Translations under genes and position numbers: made by a program
Part shown: positions 55,664 to 64,000 of the stretch, in pieces
How positions within the stretch are numbered: position 1 is the first letter of the stretch
Layout: each line of letters begins with the position of its first letter
The notes under the pieces: generated by a model
What the model was told of the DNA's origin: nothing
What the model saw: the letters and a program-made list of their open reading frames with translations, nothing else
Databases searched by the model: none
DNA from: Dermanyssus gallinae
Lineage: Eukaryota > Arthropoda > Arachnida > Mesostigmata > Dermanyssidae
Assembly: GCA_003439945.1 (NCBI GenBank)
Contig: QVRM01006037.1
Span: 62,001-126,000, forward strand
Length of the DNA: 64,000 bases
Direction of reading: 5' to 3'

Positions 55664-58208
55664 GTTTGTACATATTTTGAAGATTCAGCTCACAAACAGT
55701 ATAGGCTAGATGGCGGAGTGCGCCTTACAACCGATAGGAGAAATCGTAGAATTTCCTAATATATATGATTTTATAGACTACCTTATGTCCCTGTTCTTCT
55801 GAACAAGTGTTTTAGCCGTATATGGAGCCGTAGCAAACGGCAGCGAACCCAATTGTTTTACCCACCTCGTGTTGGCAAAATCAAATTTGCAGGCGTAATT
55901 CTACAGAGATTTGATTTATGAGCAAAAGCTGCTGTCATGTGTGACTACATGTGAGACGACTACATGTCGTGTGAGACTCTCTTAACGCTAGAGAAATTAC
56001 GCGTAACGCTGGGTTCAGGATTGAACTACCACGTGTATGCACGGAAGTACGTTATTGAATATCGATACATACAAAAGCGCTGACTAAAGTGCAGAGCAAG
56101 TATAGGATGCCTGGTGTATGTATGGTGATTTTTAGAGTGCTGTTAGAGCAAACCTCAGGTGTGTTGAGAACAGACGTAGCGTAAAGCCACAGCATAGTAT
56201 GGAGCTAGATCGCCTAAACTAGGTGACCACATCACGCCGGTCTAATTGCTGTCTTATATTGACGGATGTACCTTAGGCCCGTGACAACCATGTTGGCTTA
56301 ATTGATATGCACAAGAATGTCTGGTTGTCCCGACGTAGACGAATATACAAATAACTAGCATGTTTAAACAACTAGCGCGTTAGAAACGTATTACTAGGTA
56401 TTTTGTTCTAAGACCAAATAGTCTCCGGAGCGGCGTTTCCATCCACCCCCACGAGATTGCTCGGGTGGACGTTGTGAACAACTTATTTGCCTGGAGGATT
56501 GCACGTCGTTCACAAATTGGAAACGACTTTGCTTCTATTGTAATACCCGCTTTTCAATAAAGGTGATATGATATGATATATGATATGATATGAACTTCAA
56601 AACTATGGCCCAGGCTGGCTTCGACCTTTATTTTTAGCTAAAAAATATACGAGTATATTCCAAAAAGCTCACAAGAAGAGACAAGTGTATAGTCAACAGA
56701 GAATGTGAAACAAGTCGTTCCGAAGTTAATTCCACGTAAGGTCGTCTATAATTTTTTGCGAATCATATTTTTGATACGACCGCGAACGGATAACGTCGTC
56801 TCTCTGTTGATAAAGCGTCCTAATGAGTCCTAATAAGACACTACTGTCTCATGGACAGAATTACTACATAATCACACCTACATATGGTGTTCAAAACTTA
56901 TCGCGACTTTTGTGTTTTTTCAAAAATTATTCATTTATTCATGAATATCTATTTTGTCCCCTTCAAAGTAATCCCCATGAGATATTATACACTTGTGCCA
57001 ACGGTTTTTCCAATCTTCGAAGCACTTCAAAAAACCATTTTTTTTATCTTGTTCAGCTCCTCCTTCGATGCCGTCTTTATCTCGTCAAGCGTAGCGTAAC
57101 GTCGTCCTTTCATGGGCCTCTTCAGTTTAGGGAACAAGAAAAAGTCACAGGGGGCCAGATCTGGGGAATACGGTGGCTGCGGCATCATTAGTGTGTTGTT
57201 TTTGGCCAAAAACTCGCGCACAAGCATCGATGTGTGAGCAGGGGCGTTATCGTGGTGCAAAAGCCAATGTTTGTTCTTCAACAAATCCGGGCGTTTCTGG
57301 CGGATTGCTTCGCGCAAATTGCGCATAACTTGCAGGTAATATTCCTTATTGACCGTTCTACCCTGTGGCAAGAACTCATGATGCACCACGCCCCTGCAAT
57401 CGAAGAAAACTGTCAGCAAAACTTTCACATTCGACCGAACTTGGCGCGCTTTTTTCGGTCTTGGTTCGTGCGGCAGCTTCCATTGAGATGATTGAGCTTT
57501 GGTTTCCACGTCATAACCATAAACCCACGATTCGTCACCAGTTATGACCCTCTGGAGCAAATTTGGGTCGTCGCGGACAGAGTCCAACATCTCATTAGCA
57601 ATGTTCATGCGATGCCGTTTTTGGTCGCAATTGAGCAACTTTGGTACGAATTTCGCGGCGACCCGTCTCATGCCCAAATCATTGATAAAAATCGAATGGC
57701 ACGAGCCAATCGATATGTTTAGGTCCTCAGCAACTTCTCTAACGGTGATTCGACGATTGGCCAATACCATTTTCTCCACTTCATTAATTTTTTCGTCTGT
57801 TGTTGAAGTGCTCGGGCGTCCGGCACGCTCTTCGTCGTTCACATCTTCTCGGCCTTCTGAGAACATTTTGTACCACCGATAAACGTTGCTTCGGTCCAAG
57901 GTAGCTTCTCCGTATGCCACAGTCAACATTCGGAATGCATCCGCGCACTTAATTTCGTTTTTCACACAAAATTTGATACAGGTTCTTTGATCCATTTTTT
58001 TGAATAGGTAAAAATCGAAGACGATCCAAAACACGTGCAAGCAAAGCAGCTGTCAACAATTAAGTGAACATTCAAAATGGCCGAGCTTGTCGGCATAAGT
58101 GAGAGACATGAGTACCAACATAACGCCACAAAAAATCGAAATTCGAATATACGTAACCCGCGAAAATTCAAAAGTCGCGATAACGATTGAACACACCTCG
58201 TATGTATG

Positions 58209-58301
<93 letters not shown>

Positions 58302-59549
58302 GGTCTCCCAGAACGTTTTCGAGCGCGATATGAGACATTGTAAAGCAACTATTTTCCAATAGAACATGGTTTCCGAGAAGTCTCGTTTCGGAGTGAGAGT
58401 GTGACTGTGTGGCGACGTTCACTACCGCCGACGTGTCGCGCGACAGCCGCAGCGTCGCCACAGAGTCATTTATGCATGCACTTATTCTGGACATCTCGCC
58501 GGAAAATCTTAATTACTCCGCAACCACAGCTCGCATTGCCATACGTTTGGCAGCAAAATGATCGTCATTAAATGTTTGCGTTTGCTTGAATGTGTTAGTT
58601 TTAACCGCTGTGAGAAGCCGTATGGTAATGATTTTGAGGTATATGGTGTGAAAGCTTATAAAATAACTCCTTTTTTGCGAATTCTATTCCAAACAACCAT
58701 GTCGCATCTTCCGGGCGGCATTATATGGTTGTCTCGCATTTGCACATTTTGTGCTCATATGTCGGGCAAAAACATCAGTGTCACAAATTGTAGTAATTTC
58801 ACGTTCACTCCGAAACAGGACTTCTCAGAGACCATGTTCTATTGGAAAAAAGATTTGCTTTAACGAGCTGTACATTTTTTTATATCGCTCTCTAAAACGT
58901 TCTGGAAGACCCTGCATACAGAAATATGTATAATTAATGCGAGTCAACTGTGTTGCTCGTTCAGACCTAGAAACAGCAGTCATATGCTTTTTTTTATAGG
59001 TTACGATACCTTCAGAGGTGTCCTATAAAATTAATTGTATATTAGAATTCGCATATTTATTTTCACTAGTACACACAGCCGATATGATCGTCATATTTTT
59101 TTTTCAGTAAATAGCCAAGACAGCAAAGATGACAATATAAATCGCAGATACAGACAGACTTACGCTTGCTCTAGCGGATGCCTAAGCCACATACGGTGGT
59201 GCTCTGTCCCACAGACGGCCGCTGTGACAACATGCATGAGGTCTAGAGACTCTAGAAACTGCTATGTACTCAGTATGTATGTATGTACCCTTCTGTCTTT
59301 ACCTGAAGAGTCATGGACTCATCGGGGCGGGTCGCCTCGTGCGACGGCACTGGTGTATACCTCTACTGTACGCGCTGCCGTCCACACTGTACTGCATCTC
59401 AAACAATCTCGTCTTTCTGAACCTGCTTGCCTTCGACCCGACCACCTACAACGTGCTACTGCAATTCCGCATTGTTCTCATCGGTATTCTGTATCAGGTG
59501 AGTTGGAGAAGGCACGCCAGAAAAAAACATCAAAAATATATCAAATACG

Positions 59550-59604
<55 letters not shown>

Positions 59605-59834
59605 CGAAGAAAGATGAGAATCAATAATAGGCATTAACGATTGCTGTTACCAGCGAAGTATTGAGCTCCTATACTTCAAACCTCATTGTATACATTTTTT
59701 TACATTTATTATACATATTGCGTGCTTCTTGCTAAGCTAGATTAAGCAAACGTTTGCAATCATTCGACGATGTGCTGCCTTAGAAAAACGCTGTGATTAA
59801 CTGTGTGCTATAAACGCTATTAACAAGTTTTCAG

Positions 59835-59869
<35 letters not shown>

Positions 59870-60651
59870 CGAAGAAAGATGATAATGAATAATAGGCATT
59901 AACGATTGCTGTTACCAGCGGAGTATTAAGCTCATATGTCTCAAACCTCATGTTATACATTTTTTAGGTATTTTACATGCTTCTTGCTAAGCTTTACAAT
60001 AATGGAAACGTTTGCAATCAGTCGACGATATACTTGAAGAAAAACGTTGTGCTATAAACGCTTCTACCAATGTTTCAGAATTTCTTCAAGCGGACGCTTT
60101 CGAAGATTCAGTGGTTTGCCTTGCTCCTACTGACGACCGGCTGCGTCATTAAGCGGCTGGACATGGGCTCCAGCCAAGAGTTGGTCGAGGACAGTTTGAC
60201 GCGTCTTGTCGGCTGGGACGGCGCACTGTTGTTTCTGCAGATTCTGCTCGCCACTTTGGCGGGCGTGCTGAACGAGGTCTTCCTCAAGGGCAGGGAAGCG
60301 CCGGTTCTTCTACACAACGCCTCTATGTACGCCACGTCGGTCGTGGCCAACCTGTTGGCATTGGCCGCCCGAGGCTCGATCGACTACCTATTCGACATCG
60401 ACCAGCTTCAGCAGGTGAGCCAAGGATCGTAGGAGGGGTTACCACCTTGGCGCTGTCCTTCGCCAGGTGTCTTTGCTGCGTCTTTCAGACTCGCGGCGGC
60501 CTAGCAGCACTGGCGTAACTATGTAGGCTGTTGATGCATGCAGAGACCCATTTTACTCTCGTACTGACTGCAATACCGTGTAAATCTACGGTGAAATCGT
60601 TAACCTTTTTAATAACTAAAAGCGCCATATCACTTGTTCCTCCCCCGTATC

Positions 60652-60688
<37 letters not shown>

Positions 60689-60715
60689 TATATATTATTA
60701 TTATACTCCCGTATC

Positions 60716-60750
<35 letters not shown>

Positions 60751-62218
60751 ACCCTGCAAAACGTGTTAGATTTTTGCGGGGCAATTGCAAAAATCTCAAC
60801 ACCGCGTCAGGAGGACGGTAGATAGTATTTTGCAAACTGGTGCACTTTTGGGTATCAAGACGTAACAGTGGAATAAAAGCTTTAGCCACATTTTAGGTTC
60901 GTCCAAAATGAGTTAGGGCCATGAGGGCCAGTCAAAAGGACGTTTCCCATTATTCGAGCCAGGACTAAACACACATTTCGTTCGTTAATAAAGTAGCGCC
61001 GTAGACTATTACCGATATCTAAGACGTTGGAAAGACGTTTAGCAGACTCCCAAACAATGCCTAGGATAAGAACACACGTTATTCACTGCTCTGGAAAACA
61101 ACAGTTTTGCGAGGTTATCCGCGAATGCGCCCTACGATTTTCTTATAAATGCCGGCTTGCGCGGTCTCCAAAATATCACATGCACAGACGCGTAACGGTA
61201 AAGTTAATATACAAACACACTGCTCACCTCGCCGTGCTTCAAATAATTTGTTATTAATTTATCTGAACATTGTGATTAATCCAAAAATCCATTTTCGGCT
61301 ATTCGGTAGGAGTTCATATACAGGACTGGTGTAACTCTTAAACTAGTCTTCCCAGGTTAGGTAAGGTAAATGTAGGAGTGGACCTTTATGCTTGCAATGA
61401 CCGAAAGTAGAGCAAAACACCAAGAGCCACAATTATATCGGTTAAACACTCGGTCAATTATACTTGATAATTAATTACAGTGACCTTTCGGCACTTAGAA
61501 AAATGCAGTTAAATAAGAAAACATGTCAAGCAATAGGGACTACAGAGACAGCTAAAGACTAAAAGCAAGTTATAGAAATGTGTGCATTTTGTACGGCATA
61601 GCTTGTTGCTTCGACAACCTTGTTCGTTCGTTGGCCGTGGCTGGTAGACGGACATGACTCTATAATGTAGACGCAGCGCCTCTACCTTATAGGGTCATTC
61701 GGTCTATCTGCCTGCCCTGATCTGCCTGTTCTCTCGGCTCAGGTGTTTTGTGAACCGATCGCGGTGGGCATCATCGTCAGCAGTGCGATTGGCGGACTGA
61801 TGATTCCGTTGGTGTTGTACTATTTCAACTCGATCACGAGAACCTTCACGGCGTCCGTCGAGCTCACCCTCAACGCGTTCATATGCTGGGCCGTGTTCGG
61901 CATCCCGTTCACTTTCCTCACCGCACTCACTATTGTCATCGTCTTTGTGGCCACGTACCTCTACGCCAAACATCCAGTAACAAATGATAACAACTACAAG
62001 AACAACGCCGACAGCAGCAGCAACAACAACAACGTAGGTCATAGCAACAAAAACAACAATAACAGCAACAACAACAACAACAACAACAGCAGCAGCAGCA
62101 ACAGCAGCAACGACAACAATCGTGACGAGCGTGTAACTGAGAGTAAAACAAATATCGATGAAAGCAACAAAACCGCTAAGAACTGCGACGATGATAACAA
62201 CAACAACAACAATAACAG

Positions 62219-62252
<34 letters not shown>

Positions 62253-62507
62253 AGCAACAACAACACGAATCACGATAAAAGAAACGACAGCAATCACAGC
62301 GAACAGTATAACCCGAAGTATATTCATCTTCACGAGGCACCACTGGACAGCGAAGTCAACACAAGGCGCTGGCTTTCATTCAACATCGAACCCAGCAACA
62401 TCGACCTGCGGCCGGCCAGCAGCAGCGTTGCGAAGGATCAGAATCCGCACGTCAAGGGCATCAAACAAGAAAACGAGCTCGACAATGTGTTTGTCACCCG
62501 GTTGTAA
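55227..62507 (+). CDS. Nucleotide-sugar transporter, SLC35A family, senju-like (first exon not found)
   Basis: Multi-pass Golgi-type nucleotide-sugar transporter. Four exons (55227-55513, 59309-59497, 60079-60414, 61743-62507) join in phase 0 and give about 525 residues. Family motifs: [56 protein letters not shown] and SVELTLNAF. By eye it is closest to UDP-galactose transporter senju, which imports UDP-Gal into the Golgi. No in-frame ATG precedes the first membrane segment, so a 5' exon ending in phase 1 is missing. The C-terminus is extended by a long Asn/Ser-rich tail. Substrate is inferred only. Confidence 0.88.
55583..55663. repeat. (TA)n array
   Basis: About 80 bases of TA with one TG interruption, in the first intron seen of the transporter gene. 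Confidence 0.95.
55664..56878. other. Intronic DNA without recognised feature
   Basis: Only a short (ATATG)n run at about 56566-56592 stands out. Confidence 0.5.
56879..58202 (-). mobile_element. Mariner element, near full length (about 1.32 kb)
   Basis: TA at 56879-56880 and 58201-58202 bound imperfect terminal inverted repeats that share TTATCGCGACTTTTG. Length and transposase fit mariner. Antisense within the transporter intron, with a (TA)n array just beyond the right end. Confidence 0.9.
57027..57995 (-). pseudogene. Mariner transposase, catalytic triad intact, C-terminus frameshifted
   Basis: Start at 57995 (MDQRTCIKF). Helix-turn-helix region ([14 protein letters not shown]), linker AGRPSTST, first Asp in [12 protein letters not shown], second in [11 protein letters not shown], third in [13 protein letters not shown] with D34D spacing. 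The frame stops after 322 codons at an A-run (57035-57045). Reading on after a one-base slip gives the usual C-terminal [10 protein letters not shown] region, so about 35 residues are lost. A homopolymer sequencing error could explain it. Confidence 0.9.
58211..58298. repeat. (TA)n array between mariner and MITE
   Basis: About 88 bases of TA linking the right end of the mariner to the left end of the MITE. Confidence 0.97.
58297..58916. mobile_element. MITE with ~100-bp terminal inverted repeats
   Basis: Left end acagggtctcccagaacgtt; right end reverse-complements to gcagggtcttccagaacgtt. Inverted similarity continues about 100 bases (ccaatagaacatggt, gagaagtc, gtttcggagtga), with TA flanks. 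No transposase ORF. Related longer copy at 14415-15265. Confidence 0.85.
59309..59497 (+). CDS. Transporter exon B
   Basis: Acceptor tttacctgaag, chosen over an AG two bases later because it keeps phase 0. It encodes [20 protein letters not shown] and [20 protein letters not shown]. Donor CAG|GTGAGT. Confidence 0.85.
59551..59601. repeat. (TA)n array
   Basis: TA run at the start of the first copy of the tandem intron duplication. Confidence 0.95.
59602..60078 (+). repeat. Tandem duplication of an intron 3' end
   Basis: Copy 1 (59602-59834) and copy 2 (59869-60078) share gaagaaagatga, aataggcattaacgattgct, gcttcttgctaagct and end in tataaacgct followed by a tttcag acceptor. Copy 2's acceptor is the one used by exon C. 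The copies are separated by a (TA)n run (59836-59868). Confidence 0.9.
60079..60414 (+). CDS. Transporter exon C
   Basis: Phase 0-0. [18 protein letters not shown], then [34 protein letters not shown] and [17 protein letters not shown]. Acceptor atgtttcag, donor CAG|GTGAGC. The intron to exon D has two TA arrays (60656-60686, 60718-60748) and nothing else recognised. Confidence 0.9.
61743..62507 (+). CDS. Transporter exon D: last TM helices and Asn-rich tail
   Basis: Acceptor tcggctcag, phase 0. It encodes the last membrane segments ([38 protein letters not shown]), ending near AKHPVTND. A cytosolic tail of about 170 residues dominated by Asn/Ser follows, built on AAC/AGC repeats, then an ordinary-looking C-terminus ([15 protein letters not shown]) to TAA. 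Most SLC35A proteins end soon after the last helix. Confidence 0.9.
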
Positions 62508-62511
62508 TAAA
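62506..62511 (+). terminator. AATAAA overlapping the transporter stop codon
   Basis: TTGTAATAAAG: the TAA stop (62505-62507) overlaps an AATAAA hexamer. If it is used as the poly(A) signal, the 3' UTR would be only a few tens of bases. Confidence 0.4.
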
Positions 62512-62693
62512 GTCGTTCGTTTGTACTAGCCGCCTACTACTGGAGGCAAATTTAATCAAACTGCTACTAGTCAACGCGCGCGACCGCTGCAGCCCTTATT
62601 GCAGCCATGAGTGTTAGTATCAAGTCACATTTTCTTCACGTCCAGCCTTCCGCGCTCTTCTGTGTTAGCGACCAGGGCAATAGCACAACCACT

Positions 62694-62698
<5 letters not shown>

Positions 62699-62738
<40 letters not shown>
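62699..62738. repeat. (TA)n array
   Basis: TA run about 190 bases after the transporter stop. Confidence 0.95.
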
Positions 62739-62742
<4 letters not shown>

Positions 62743-63228
62743 CATATATCTTAATGGCATTTTTAGCTTACTCGGCCAATTGCGTCCAGTATTTCGATGG
62801 CTATCAGTTGAGGCCCTGTGTTTTCATTATTCCTAGCGAACCAATTGAATTGAATTGAAGAGCTCAATGAGGGCAAACAGAGTACGAAGACAGTGCGCGT
62901 GTATTTGTCTGTGATAGGACTTATCGGCTACATAGACCAATTTCCTAAGGCTAAGGCAGCAAGTATTTTGCGGGACGCTTGACTTTTCGGGAAGACGAGA
63001 TTCCTGCACCTCGCAGGAATCATTTAGGAGCATATGTGAAGTCGCTAGTTCTAATAAATGTATTATATATAGATATATATATATAGATATGGGAAAAGAC
63101 TCATGTCAATAAATACTCTCAGAGAAGAGATATGCATGCCTTGAGTTCTTATTCTTCACAATAATCAGACTCACGGATGTTCCGCCCATATCCGCCGCTG
63201 CTTGCATTGGAGCTATTTAATATCACGG

Positions 63229-63230
<2 letters not shown>

Positions 63231-63289
<59 letters not shown>
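63231..63289. repeat. (TA)n array
   Basis: TA run in the 3' flank. Confidence 0.95.
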
Positions 63290-63293
<4 letters not shown>

Positions 63294-64000
63294 ACCAACT
63301 GAGCAACAGATAAAGCAATAAAAGCATCTAATTTCCGGTTTCATTAGGTTTAATTCCTCGACGTACGCTTCTTGGAGCTTCGTTCACGCTTAGCCCAGCG
63401 ATATTACAATGTATTTTATTCCTTTTAAAAAGTAGGAAGCCTTGAGGCCTCACGAATACGCATCCACAGCGGAAAGAACTCGTTCATCGCACGAAAAAAG
63501 CAATTTGGGCTCTAATTTTGCACTCCGACTTTGGATGTGTGAACTGGAGCGAAGCTAAGCGTGAATTTTTACGCACCAAGCTTGGCCGTTTCGTTTGCAG
63601 CTCTACGTGCAAACGGTTCAAAAATGGGAAATACTATATTCCTGTGATTAATCGGCGGGTTGGAGAAAATTCTTTGTGAATCTCAACAACAATCGACACA
63701 CCTCATGGCCGACAGAGCTAGTCACTCTTAACCACATAAGCTGTACGCTAAAGTATGCGGCTCAAATCCTAAGTCAATGGCGTGCACAAGAGCTTATTGC
63801 GCAAGATTTACGCCCTTCCTCAGGTTTGGCACAAACACATTTTATTAATCTGCATCGTATTGCATTGAAATCAGCGATAGAGACAGAGCTAGTGCTGGTC
63901 GCTGTACCCTGACGAAATAATTCGGTGAAGCGTGCTATGCGCTGGCCGTTGGCTGGAGCGGACGAAAGCGACCATTGTCCTTTTGAGACACATATGATTG

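Larger units (their letters stand above)
62512..64000. other. 3' flank without recognised gene
   Basis: Contains (TA)n arrays at 62699-62738 and 63231-63289. A 78-codon + frame at 63676-63912 has no recognisable domain. Confidence 0.5.

Noticed and set aside
61704..62333. Minus-strand hydrophobic frame rich in Val/Ala/Ile
   Set aside because: It is the antisense of the Asn/Ser repeat exon of the transporter; the + strand frame is continuous with the other transporter exons.

Overview
This is animal nuclear DNA, most likely from an arthropod. Coding exons are short, separated by AT-rich introns with GT-AG borders, and carry peritrophin-A (chitin-binding) and hemocytin/hemolectin-type domains. 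The mobile elements are mariner, R1-type and other LINEs, and tRNA-derived SINEs. A chelicerate such as a mite or tick would fit, but that is inference; nothing here fixes the species.

Two host genes occupy the window, both on the + strand. Gene 1 (1025-40522) is a very large secreted cysteine-rich protein of the von Willebrand factor / gel-forming mucin / hemocytin family. I could chain 36 exons with every intron phase matching, giving about 2,390 residues. The 5' end lies left of the window. Domain order: VWD-C8-TIL-VWC/TIL, VWD-C8-TIL-VWC, WxxW, short Pro-rich linker, TIL, VWC-like, WxxW, two CBM14 chitin-binding domains, VWC-like, LDL-receptor class A, second Pro-rich linker, VWD-C8-TIL, VWD-C8-TIL, C-terminal cystine knot, acidic tail. 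Gene 2 (55227-62507, first exon not found) is a multi-pass nucleotide-sugar transporter of the SLC35A family, closest by eye to UDP-galactose transporter 'senju', with an unusual Asn/Ser-rich C-terminal tail.

The DNA between and inside these genes is dominated by repeats. Introns of gene 1 hold a compact LINE with a 14-bp target duplication (25158-28114), a 5'-truncated LINE with a restriction-like endonuclease C-terminus (38241-39767), an internally deleted mariner (35318-36301), SINEs, a minisatellite and a perfect 240-bp palindrome (17886-18127). The 40.8-55.2 kb intergenic region is mostly LINE material (including an R1-type copy with a 15-bp target duplication), a (TTA)44 array, SINEs and a scrap of 28S rRNA. 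Introns of gene 2 hold a nearly intact mariner (56879-58202), a long-TIR MITE (58297-58916) and a tandem duplication of an intron's 3' end. (TA)n arrays of 40-120 bp recur throughout and often touch transposon ends.

Gene 1 probably makes a secreted adhesive or clot/mucus-forming protein. The cystine knot suggests dimerisation and the CBM14 and LDLA modules suggest binding to chitin and lipoprotein-type partners. Gene 2 would supply nucleotide sugar to the Golgi, where such proteins are glycosylated; no functional link is claimed from adjacency alone. Coordinates of exon borders are read by eye from splice consensus and frame continuity.
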